Position numbers and translations under genes: made by a program
From: Pseudomonas fluorescens
Lineage (GTDB): Bacteria > Pseudomonadota > Gammaproteobacteria > Pseudomonadales > Pseudomonadaceae
Assembly: GCF_001307155.1 (NCBI RefSeq)
Contig: NZ_CP012830.1
Coordinates: forward strand, 1,853,501 to 1,917,500
Length of the DNA stretch: 64,000 bases
Direction of reading: 5' to 3'
Part shown: positions 38,389-45,747 of the stretch, piece by piece
Layout: each line of letters begins with the position of its first letter
How positions within the stretch are numbered: position 1 is the first letter of the stretch
The notes under the pieces: generated by a model
Databases searched by the model: none
What the model saw: only the letters and a program-made list of their open reading frames with translations
What the model was told of the DNA's origin: nothing

Positions 38389-39342
38389 TCAAATAGCCCG
38401 GAGCAGTAACCTATCGATGGAATGATCTGATGATTTATTGATGATCAGGCTCGCCCTGTCACGCGTTGGCAGGATGTTCTCGACGAGGTTCTTCAAGTTG
38501 ACTCGATCCCACGTATCGGACGCCATTGAAAGGGCCTCATGGTCCGACAGATCTCTGAACTTGTTGAAGTAAGACTCAGCCGACTGAAAAGCTGTGTTTT
38601 TCAAATAAACAAAACGCTCGAGATACCACTTCTTAATGGACTCTGTCGAAGCATCAATATAGATAGGAAAATCTATAAAGTCCAAAACGTTCAGTCCAAG
38701 GCATTTATCCCCCTGCAACACATTCAATCCTTCCAAGACAATAATATCGGGCAACTGCACTCTCTGCATTTCGTTGGGAAGTATGTCATACCGAACATGC
38801 GAATATATTGGAATCTGGACCGCTTTTCCCTCATTGCACACTGAGTGCAGAAAATCCAGGAACAGTGATTTATCGTACGATTCCGGAAAACCTTTTCTGT
38901 GCAAAAGATTTTTCTCTTCGAGCATCGCCAAGGGAAAGAGAAATGAGTCAGTTGTTACCAATTGCACATTGGGTGAACCAGGCCAAGATGACAAAAGTGC
39001 CGACAGCACCCTGGCGAAGCTGCTCTTCCCTACCGCAACACTACCGGATATACCGATAACATAGGGCGGCTTGAATAGTGGCACCCCGAGAAAAGCGGCT
39101 TGTACCTGACTAAATGACTGCGTTGCCGAAGAGTGCAGATTCAGCAGGCGCGATAGAGGAAGCAATATATTCATTACCTCCTCCGGAGTTATGGGCTGGG
39201 TAGGGCTTACCAGTGCCTTCATCTCCGAAGACGAAAGACTCATCGCCACCTTGGCCCGAAAGGAAGACCACTGCTCGCGACTAAACTCCCAATACCCGCG
39301 ATTGGCTTGCGAAAGCACTATTGCATCCTGCTCTGTAGTCAT
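38389..39342 (-). CDS. coaA: Type I pantothenate kinase (CoaA-like), accessory copy
   Basis: 317 residues, close in length to E. coli CoaA (316). P-loop GSVAVGKS (100-107), catalytic Asp132 (TTDSF), YSH-YD (His182) and NILPTRDRASLI are present. The E. coli CoA-feedback Arg is kept (Arg111). The E. coli active-site Arg243 is replaced by Lys248. It phosphorylates pantothenate, the committed step to CoA, or a pantothenate analogue. Pseudomonads normally rely on type III CoaX, so this is an extra, transferred copy. Third gene of the leftward operon; 39 bp separate it from the oxygenase gene. Confidence 0.88.
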   Translation of the reverse strand: MTTEQDAIVLSQANRGYWEFSREQWSSFRAKVAMSLSSSEMKALVSPTQPITPEEVMNILLPLSRLLNLHSSATQSFSQVQAAFLGVPLFKPPYVIGISGSVAVGKSSFARVLSALLSSWPGSPNVQLVTTDSFLFPLAMLEEKNLLHRKGFPESYDKSLFLDFLHSVCNEGKAVQIPIYSHVRYDILPNEMQRVQLPDIIVLEGLNVLQGDKCLGLNVLDFIDFPIYIDASTESIKKWYLERFVYLKNTAFQSAESYFNKFRDLSDHEALSMASDTWDRVNLKNLVENILPTRDRASLIINKSSDHSIDRLLLRAI

Positions 39343-39381
39343 ATCCGTCCTGTATATGCCTTACCAAAAGCAGGGAACATA

Positions 39382-40365
39382 TCAGATTTGATCGTCATAT
39401 CCAAATCGATACTTGGCAAAGTCCTCAGGAAATGCTCGATGCTTGTGAGGATTTATCCATACGCGATGCAATAATCTGTTCGTCGCTTCGTGAGGATTAC
39501 TCACAAAAGGCGTACGAGCGTGCAAAGCTGCGTTATTGTCGTAAAAAACAATATCGCCGGGAGCCATTTTAAAAGAAATATAATTTCTCGGATCTTCACA
39601 TAACCGGGTAAATAGCGCGAGCGCGTCGAGTTCAGCTTTACTCGGCTTGAGGCTCATTTTTTCCAGACCCGGCAAAATATAATCAGTTAAGTAAAATCGA
39701 CAACTTAGCTTTGTATCCTGGTAGTAAAATACCGAATTGCGATAGGCAGGAGGTAATCCAGGTGCTTCTTCACCACGGCTATCGTAGAGAAAGCCATGAT
39801 AGAAAAGCGACAAGAACTCCTTATGCTCTGCCAGGATCAGATTATGGATATTACCAGCACTGACCACCAGCGAGTCACCACCCTCTTGTGAGTTATGAAT
39901 GCACAGAAGACCCGTTATATCTGATGAATCACTATGAAAGTTTAGCCCTTGACTTGTGTTATACGCTCGCACATTCAAATCAGACAACGTGCCCGACATT
40001 TTATTAGAAACAGTAACGACTTTATCGCCATTGTGGTTTTGTGAAACAAGCAGCCCAATTTGACTGGATAACGAGAGGTAAAAGCGTAACAGCTGTGCTT
40101 CGGAATAGTCTTCAGGCGACAACCCCTTCAGCACGGCGAACCCCTGCCCACTCTCGCAAATATTGGTAATACGTGCTGCAAGGTGCCTCAGTGCGCCGTG
40201 GTTCTCGAGCAATGCATCCGAGGATCCCAGTAGCCCCTCCAACTCACCTTCAAAAAAGTCACTCAACTTAAGAAATGACTCTTTCGCTTCATAGGTTTTT
40301 GCTGTCCAGCAATGACGACCTTCAACTTTATCCAGCAGCATACACAAAGCTCCCTCAGCATCCAT
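39382..40365 (-). CDS. TauD/clavaminate-synthase-like Fe(II)/2OG oxygenase
   Basis: 327 residues. The facial triad is visible: His144-x-Asp146 (NFHSDSSD) and distal His282 (AALHARTPF), with the 2OG-binding Arg301 (LLHRVWI). The long loop and YDNNAALHAR pattern fit the TauD/TfdA superfamily that includes clavaminate synthase and asparagine/arginine hydroxylases of natural-product pathways. Likely reaction: hydroxylation or desaturation of an amino acid or an amide. Preceded by the PF10014-type oxygenase gene and followed by coaA on the same strand. The substrate is unknown. Confidence 0.85.
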   Translation of the reverse strand: MDAEGALCMLLDKVEGRHCWTAKTYEAKESFLKLSDFFEGELEGLLGSSDALLENHGALRHLAARITNICESGQGFAVLKGLSPEDYSEAQLLRFYLSLSSQIGLLVSQNHNGDKVVTVSNKMSGTLSDLNVRAYNTSQGLNFHSDSSDITGLLCIHNSQEGGDSLVVSAGNIHNLILAEHKEFLSLFYHGFLYDSRGEEAPGLPPAYRNSVFYYQDTKLSCRFYLTDYILPGLEKMSLKPSKAELDALALFTRLCEDPRNYISFKMAPGDIVFYDNNAALHARTPFVSNPHEATNRLLHRVWINPHKHRAFPEDFAKYRFGYDDQI

Positions 40366-40409
40366 AACTCGGGGTGATCATTCTTATAAACAGTACATGA
40401 ACGATGGCA

Positions 40410-41324
40410 TTAACCTATCGAATCAACATTTAACCCAACCGAAGGTACCTGAATACGCATGGGTAAAACCTCATGTGAATCAAGCGAATCAAAAGGATTG
40501 GTGTTATGTAGCAGCGCTGTAGGGCGGCGGGTGAAAAAAATCAACATATCGCGAGTTGCCTCTTGACTTTCGTCCGTAGCATAGACCGGTGAAAGACTAT
40601 GCTTTTTTTCGCTGTCGACGATTAATAAGGTATCAAGAAAGTGCCTATGTTGAACTTTACCCAATACATAGTGTTCGCGAGCATTGTCCCAACTCACACC
40701 ATTTTTTTCCCTCGCATCATGAATGAAGGTAACGGCACTGTCCGACGACATATTCTTCGTCCCTAACAACGTGGTCATTGTATGTTCCACGCCATCACTA
40801 TGAACGCCCTCCAGTGCCGGCTCACCCAATAGTTCCGGCGTAGTAAGTGTCCTGAGATTGAACACGGTACAGACATTGCGATGCCGATCAGGCAGCAAAT
40901 TTTTTCTGGGATGGATATAAACCTTATTGATGATCATCGATTTGATACAGAGCAAGGCCTGAAACGCCGTATTCAATTGCAAATCGTCGTTGATCTCCTC
41001 GAAGGACCTTAGCTGATTGGAGTCGAAACGGACAAAATCCTCATCGTATGAAAGGACAAAGGGCTGGTACTCAAGTCTGGATATACTGGATTTTTTATAG
41101 TCGAACAAAAACCGACCATTTCGCGATTTTCTGAAGGGCAGCGTTGGATCGGACTGCAGACTCTCACTGACGCGCTGCAACGACGTTATGTCAGAGTCCG
41201 TCGCACCAAGACAACGAAGATAACCCAGTAACTTCTTACCCTCAATAAAAATGAATCGATGCTGTATATACCGAGCTCTCAATTCCGATAGTTCAGTACA
41301 GACCCAAGCGGGCAAATTATTCAT
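40410..41324 (-). CDS. PF10014-type (2OG-Fe_Oxy_2) amino-acid dioxygenase-like protein
   Basis: 304 residues. The C-terminal half holds the iron ligands His175-x-Asp177 (EGVHSDGVEH) and His242 (KKHSLSPVYA), preceded by DTLLIVDS, and an Arg pair (FFTRRP) for 2OG. This pattern fits the family of free L-isoleucine and related amino-acid hydroxylases (IDO/BsmA group). The N-terminal third is not recognised. AGGA lies about 9 bases before ATG 41324; a GTG one codon earlier is possible. First gene of the leftward operon, facing the lux box. Confidence 0.8.
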   Translation of the reverse strand: MNNLPAWVCTELSELRARYIQHRFIFIEGKKLLGYLRCLGATDSDITSLQRVSESLQSDPTLPFRKSRNGRFLFDYKKSSISRLEYQPFVLSYDEDFVRFDSNQLRSFEEINDDLQLNTAFQALLCIKSMIINKVYIHPRKNLLPDRHRNVCTVFNLRTLTTPELLGEPALEGVHSDGVEHTMTTLLGTKNMSSDSAVTFIHDAREKNGVSWDNAREHYVLGKVQHRHFLDTLLIVDSEKKHSLSPVYATDESQEATRDMLIFFTRRPTALLHNTNPFDSLDSHEVLPMRIQVPSVGLNVDSIG

Positions 41325-41327
41325 CAC

Positions 41328-41638
41328 TGTTCATCCTGAACGTAAGTTCCAATAATCGCCAAGCCGGGTACGGCCTTAGCGAAACATGACTAGCCAGATA
41401 GTAAGCATGACAAAAAGCATTAGTCACCTGTACCTTGAGACAGGTTGTCATTACCGGCATATGTGTGACATAAATTCGTCAATATCTCGATACAAGAAAG
41501 CGCCCTACTAAGGCTAGACCAAATGCGTCTGGGATGACGGTCTAACAACTCCACTTCCTTATAAATGTTTTCTGAAGAGATGGAACACGCCCACAAGGCC
41601 ACGCGAACACCAACTGAATATATATTGGGGACCTGTAC
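41328..41638. promoter_or_regulatory. Divergent control region of the accessory cluster
   Basis: A 311-bp AT-rich gap between the oxygenase gene and panD, with no convincing gene. It contains the lux box (41426-41445), a -10-like TACTAT read leftward (41403-41398), a -10-like ACATAAAT read rightward (41468-41475), and a second ACCTGT half site (41631-41636) at the panD ribosome binding site. An 82-codon frame across it on the minus strand is judged spurious. Confidence 0.6.
41426..41445. promoter_or_regulatory. Perfect lux box
   Basis: ACCTGT-ACCTTGAG-ACAGGT. The 6-8-6 arms equal those of the Vibrio fischeri lux box. It is centred about 35 bp from -10-like sequences on both sides (41403-41398 leftward; 41468-41475 rightward), as expected for class II activation of two divergent promoters. 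The cognate receptor is probably the LuxR protein at 45748. Confidence 0.85.
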
Positions 41639-42010
41639 ATGCGCACTGTTCTGCACGCCAAACTTCATAACGCCATTGTGACAGAGGCGAATCTTGCTTA
41701 CGTCGGCTCCATTACCATTGATCAGGAACTTCTGGACAAAGTCGATATTTGGCCTGGTGAAAGGGTCATGGTCGTTTCAAACACTTCGGGGGCAAGACTG
41801 GAAACGTACGTAATTTCAGGGGAGCGAGGTAAAAAAGACATCTGCGTAAACGGCGCGGCAGCACACCTTATTGGTGCAGGCGAGCAAGTCATCATTATGG
41901 CTTTCCGAAATAGCAACAAACAACTTAAACCAAAAGTCGCGATTCTGGATAAAACGAACGTTATTATCCAGATGCTTCATGAAAAGCCCAACATGGTAGT
42001 TCCTTTGTAA
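41639..42010 (+). CDS. panD: Aspartate 1-decarboxylase, accessory copy
   Basis: 123 residues. It makes beta-alanine from aspartate after self-cleavage to a pyruvoyl enzyme. All key residues of the E. coli enzyme are present: Lys9 (HAKLH), the Gly-Ser cleavage pair (YVGSITID, about 23-24), Arg and Tyr in ARLETYVI, and Asn in VNGAAAH, so it should be active. First gene of the rightward operon; GGGG lies 8 bases before the ATG. It is an extra copy beside the housekeeping panD expected elsewhere in this genus. Confidence 0.93.
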   Translation: MRTVLHAKLHNAIVTEANLAYVGSITIDQELLDKVDIWPGERVMVVSNTSGARLETYVISGERGKKDICVNGAAAHLIGAGEQVIIMAFRNSNKQLKPKVAILDKTNVIIQMLHEKPNMVVPL

Positions 42011-42051
42011 TAGCACATGGGCTTTACTAGTTTTTGGAGTTCATTCACACA

Positions 42052-42771
42052 ATGAAACTATCTAATTATCGCGCTATCAGCTTTGACTGTTTCGGAACTT
42101 TGGTCGACTGGGAGTCGGGCATTATCAATGCTTTGCGAAATGCCTGTGACGACAAACTCCAGCAGGTTTCCGATGCGCAACTTATAGCGTATTTCCTGAG
42201 ACAGGAATCGACTATTCTTGCCGACACACCGGACATACCTTATCCGTCCGCACTGAGCAAAACGTACGCGAGCATCCTGGCCAAACTCGACAGACCTTGC
42301 GACAAGAGCAAAGCTATACACTTTGGGAACTCCATCAGTGAATGGCCATTATTCAGCGACACGATCAAAGCGTTGACCCATCTACAGCGTCATCACAAAT
42401 TGGTTATTTTATCCAATATCGATGAAGCTTCAATCGAAGTGACCAGAGCTCGACTGCTGTGCAACTTCTACCGTACCTATACGGCTCAGGCCATCGGCTC
42501 ATTCAAACCCGCCCTGAACAACTTTAACTACCTAGTCCGCCACCTCGCAGACCTCGGCATTAAAAAACACGAACTGCTGCACGTGAGCGTCAGCAGATTT
42601 CACGATATTGAACCAGCAGCCGCGACAGGTATTGACACAGCATGGATCAACCGTGCCGACACCTTGAACGGGACACTTTCCATTCAACCCGAGTTCTCCC
42701 CCAGCATTGAACCACTCTATAAATTTTGTTCACTCGCAGAACTGGTCAGCGCACACAAAGCGGGACATTAA
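42052..42771 (+). CDS. HAD-superfamily hydrolase, haloacid-dehalogenase type II-like
   Basis: 239 residues. Motif I is FDCFGTLVDW with nucleophile Asp12, but the general-acid position two residues on is Phe14, not Asp. Motif II is LSNID, the Lys region is GSFKPA, and the acidic motif IV is SRFHDIEPAAATG...WINR. A D-x-(F/Y) motif is the pattern of L-2-haloacid dehalogenases rather than of phosphatases. ATG 42052 is preferred over TTG 42034, although GGAG is 12 bases upstream. It lies between panD and panC, so a pantothenate-related acid is a plausible substrate, by inference only. Confidence 0.8.
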   Translation: MKLSNYRAISFDCFGTLVDWESGIINALRNACDDKLQQVSDAQLIAYFLRQESTILADTPDIPYPSALSKTYASILAKLDRPCDKSKAIHFGNSISEWPLFSDTIKALTHLQRHHKLVILSNIDEASIEVTRARLLCNFYRTYTAQAIGSFKPALNNFNYLVRHLADLGIKKHELLHVSVSRFHDIEPAAATGIDTAWINRADTLNGTLSIQPEFSPSIEPLYKFCSLAELVSAHKAGH

Positions 42772-42804
42772 CACTCGCCTTTCATATTTATAAGAGGAAC
42801 GATA

Positions 42805-43680
42805 ATGGACGTCATCCACACAATTAGCGAATTGAGAACCCACCTGAAGCGTGAGCGAGATAATGGCAAAAGCATCAGCTTCATTTCAACAATGGGGGCA
42901 TTGCACGCAGGTCATATCAGCCTCGTGGAACATGGAAAAAGCATCAGTGATATCACTGTCGCCGGCATTTTTCTTAATCCATCTCACTTTGCAGAAGGTG
43001 AAGACTATGATAAATATCCACGCACTCTGGAGACCGACTGCTCTAAACTGGAAGCTGTAAGATGCGACATTGTATTCGCACCTTCAGTCAAAGAGATATA
43101 CCCACTCGGACTGGACTACCAGGCAACCGTCGATGTGCCATTCTTGAGTGAGCAATTTTGCGGTAAAACACGGCCACATTTTTTCAGTGCAATAGCGACT
43201 GTTGTCACAAAGCTGCTTAATATAGTGCAACCTGACTTCTCCTTGTTTGGTGAAAAAGACTTTCAGCAACTTGCTGTTTGCCGTCGACTGGTCGAGACAT
43301 TAAATATTCCAACCCAAGTCATCGGGGTCCCAACCATCAGAGATGATAGCGGTTTAGCCCTGAGCTCACGAAATGGCTATTTGAATGATGCCGAACGGGA
43401 ACAAGCTTCTCACCTATACCAGGTTTTGCTCAATGCCAAACGAAAAATCCTAGAACGCTCTTCAACATATTCCACAATCGAAAGTGAATCCATAGAGGCA
43501 TTGACCCGGTTTGGCTTCAAACCGGACTATTTCAGTTTCGCCGATGCGCTCACACTTGAGCCGGCGTCTGACGCTACAACCGATATTGTAATCCTCTGCG
43601 CCGCTTATCTCGACTCCGTACGCTTGATAGACAATATCGTCGTCTCAAAAGAAAAGACCGGTGCATCTACCGCTATCTAA
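42805..43680 (+). CDS. panC: PanC-like pantothenate synthetase with divergent pantoate pocket
   Basis: 291 residues, full-length PanC fold: STMGALHAGH (28-37, ATP motif), GEKDFQQ (149-155), LALSSRNGYL (184-193). Two otherwise very conserved parts differ: NPxQF reads NPSHF, with His61 for the pantoate-contacting Gln, and RPGHFxGV reads RPHFFSAI (123-130). PanC joins pantoate and beta-alanine through pantoyl-adenylate; these changes suggest a related acid may be used. AGAGGAA precedes the ATG. No panB is nearby, so pantoate must come from core metabolism. Confidence 0.88.
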   Translation: MDVIHTISELRTHLKRERDNGKSISFISTMGALHAGHISLVEHGKSISDITVAGIFLNPSHFAEGEDYDKYPRTLETDCSKLEAVRCDIVFAPSVKEIYPLGLDYQATVDVPFLSEQFCGKTRPHFFSAIATVVTKLLNIVQPDFSLFGEKDFQQLAVCRRLVETLNIPTQVIGVPTIRDDSGLALSSRNGYLNDAEREQASHLYQVLLNAKRKILERSSTYSTIESESIEALTRFGFKPDYFSFADALTLEPASDATTDIVILCAAYLDSVRLIDNIVVSKEKTGASTAI

Positions 43681-43753
43681 CCTTCACTAAAATCAGGTTT
43701 CCTGGCCTGACTTTCTATTTCTGAAAACACAACAAGTCCAGTAAGGCTCACCT

Positions 43754-45010
43754 ATGAATAGGCTCCCTCTAGAAGACGTTCTTGCAATGTGCAAACAGAT
43801 CGGTATTTTTAGCTCTTCGTGTTCAATATACGGAGGAATGCCTGGCATTTTCGACTATGGGCCATTGGGTGCAGAAATAAAAATCCACCTAAGAAAGGCC
43901 TGGTGGCAAGCAATGGTCTATGACAGGGATGATGTCTACGGTATTGAAGCAGCACTTCTAACCTCGCCCTTATTGCATGAGCACTCCGGCTTTCTTGGCG
44001 CTAACTATGAAGAGTTCGGTGTATTCGAGACCCGCATCAAAGATGAAAACAATAACTTATCGCCCTGTCACCTGCGAGTGACGACTGCTCAACATAGCTT
44101 CGCCAATTTCGATAATGTAGTGGAGTGGACCCATCCATCCCTTCCTTTTGGTATTGCTCAGATAGGTAAAGCCTTTCGAAACGAACAGCAAGTCACTGAC
44201 TTCCCCGTACGCATGAGGGAGTTCGAACAGATGGAACTGCAGTATTTTGTTCCCACCGAAAACACCCAAGAGTGGCACGAATTCTGGTTAAAACAACGAC
44301 TGGACTGGTGGGAACAACAGGGGATCAACTTGCAGAACTTGATCGTGGATGACGTAGTGGCCGACGAACTGGCGCACTACTCTAGTAAAACCTATGATAT
44401 TCATTATAAACAACCAAACGGGGACATCTTCGAAATTGAAGGTATCGCCGATCGTGGAGACTTTGATTGTGGTTCCCATAGCGGGTCTCAAGACAAACTA
44501 CACCTCAGTTCTTCCGTCCTACCGAACAACGTGTCCACCGCACTCATGGCAATAACACAACCAGGCACTGAGACCTTAATCGCACCGTGCGCCATTGAAC
44601 CTGCAGCAGGCGTTGACCGGGGGTTGATGGCAGTACTCTTCGAGTCGTTTGTTCGTGTCGATTCATCCGATGGTACAAGCCGTGTCGTTTTGCGTATCAA
44701 ACCCCATTTAGCGCCTGTCAAGGCATGCCTACACATTCCAAATTCAAATGCGATCTTATCAATTGAAAGCGCCTCTATCATAAAGCACAGGTTACAACGT
44801 CTCGCTGCCGGAAAAATCGTTATAGAGATTGGTGGCGACAAACAAAAAGTAACAAAATATCATGACGAAGTCGGCACTCCTTTTTTAATAACCTTGGAAG
44901 ACAGCATGCTGAACGATAACATCGTTATCGTTCGAGAGAGAGATACCGGGGTAACCGAGCATATGCCCATCGAACAATTTTACATACGTTTTGAGTCGAT
45001 CTATTCATAA
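43754..45010 (+). CDS. Glycyl-tRNA-synthetase-like class II enzyme with altered amino-acid pocket
   Basis: 418 residues. It matches the dimeric (alpha2) bacterial GlyRS along its length: GGMPGIFDYGPLG (27-39), motif 2 FRNE (141-144) with REFEQME (155-161), motif 3 GVDRG (286-290), and a C-terminal anticodon-binding domain (IKPHLAPVK, DEVGTPF). ATP-site residues are kept. The glycine pocket is changed: RPETAQG reads RVTTAQH (Thr110 for Glu), and EPSAG reads EPAAG (Ala284 for Ser). About 70-80 residues of the insertion between motifs 1 and 2 are missing. Pseudomonas housekeeping GlyRS is the unrelated GlyQS. It probably activates another amino acid or carboxylic acid. Confidence 0.82.
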   Translation: MNRLPLEDVLAMCKQIGIFSSSCSIYGGMPGIFDYGPLGAEIKIHLRKAWWQAMVYDRDDVYGIEAALLTSPLLHEHSGFLGANYEEFGVFETRIKDENNNLSPCHLRVTTAQHSFANFDNVVEWTHPSLPFGIAQIGKAFRNEQQVTDFPVRMREFEQMELQYFVPTENTQEWHEFWLKQRLDWWEQQGINLQNLIVDDVVADELAHYSSKTYDIHYKQPNGDIFEIEGIADRGDFDCGSHSGSQDKLHLSSSVLPNNVSTALMAITQPGTETLIAPCAIEPAAGVDRGLMAVLFESFVRVDSSDGTSRVVLRIKPHLAPVKACLHIPNSNAILSIESASIIKHRLQRLAAGKIVIEIGGDKQKVTKYHDEVGTPFLITLEDSMLNDNIVIVRERDTGVTEHMPIEQFYIRFESIYS

Positions 45011-45050
45011 TGCACCGCACGCACGCTTTCAGTCCTAAAGCGCCCCACTC

Positions 45051-45081
45051 AAGTTAACGCCACACTTCACAGCGTTAACTT
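45051..45081. promoter_or_regulatory. Perfect 10-bp-arm inverted repeat downstream of the GlyRS-like gene
   Basis: AAGTTAACGC-(11 bp)-GCGTTAACTT. It lies 30 bp before the next gene. No T-run follows, so it may be an operator for the membrane-protein/luxR pair or an mRNA hairpin. Confidence 0.55.
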
Positions 45082-45111
45082 TCACCTTCCACTCAGGCGC
45101 ACCTTACGACC

Positions 45112-45612
45112 ATGAAGTCATTCCCAGAACTCAGTGCTGACCAGCACATTCAACATGACGAACTATTAATTCGCATAAGAAACCAACTGTACTTGAACAA
45201 AGTAAAAAACCACAAACTCGTACTCCTGTACTTCTCTATTCTCGCAGTGACTTTTTTCGGTAGCAACCTTTCACAGCCATCAACAAAAATATCCATCGCC
45301 TATCAAATATTCCTTTTCCTATCCGTCGTTTTTTTCTGCGTCTCGACCACTCTTTTCCTTCGAGAAAGTCGCTTAGAAGAAAAAGCATACCGCGACTTAT
45401 CCCTTTATTTATCAACCTTACCCGGCCCGACAACCCTGCTATCCTATCAATACATTGACAATTTCAGGACTCATATACTTTACATTGAATACAATGATAA
45501 GAACCAATGCAATTGGTGTTACAGCATCAAATTATCTGCAGAGGCTGGCCTGGAGATTATCGATTCAAGAAAGCCGCGCCCTCATCAACACTCAACAAAA
45601 CCGGTGTCATGA
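45112..45612 (+). CDS. Unknown two-helix membrane protein
   Basis: 166 residues, not recognised. An N-terminal charged helix (1-35) is followed by two membrane segments (about 36-52 and 63-83), then a cytoplasmic-looking C-terminal domain of about 80 residues rich in aromatic residues (HILYIEYNDKNQCNWCY). There is no signal peptide and no obvious ribosome binding site. Base composition is very AT-rich for this genome. Located between the GlyRS-like gene and luxR on the same strand; a self-protection or export-accessory role is possible but not shown. Confidence 0.65.
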   Translation: MKSFPELSADQHIQHDELLIRIRNQLYLNKVKNHKLVLLYFSILAVTFFGSNLSQPSTKISIAYQIFLFLSVVFFCVSTTLFLRESRLEEKAYRDLSLYLSTLPGPTTLLSYQYIDNFRTHILYIEYNDKNQCNWCYSIKLSAEAGLEIIDSRKPRPHQHSTKPVS

Positions 45613-45747
45613 CTGCTCCTCCATGGCAACGCTCACCAAGCGTATTTTCCAACATACATCGCCCCTTCAAACAAGTTAATCCCCAGCCCTCATATAACAG
45701 CCGGATTATCCACCTTGAATTAGTTACTCACCACAAGTTGCCTCTAT

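Noticed and set aside
41420..41668. 82-codon frame on the minus strand across the cluster promoter
   Set aside because: It overlaps the lux box and the start of panD, has no ribosome binding site and no recognisable domain.
42034..42051. TTG 42034 as start of the HAD gene
   Set aside because: It overlaps the GGAG and adds six residues before the conserved N-terminal strand; ATG 42052 is a better fit.
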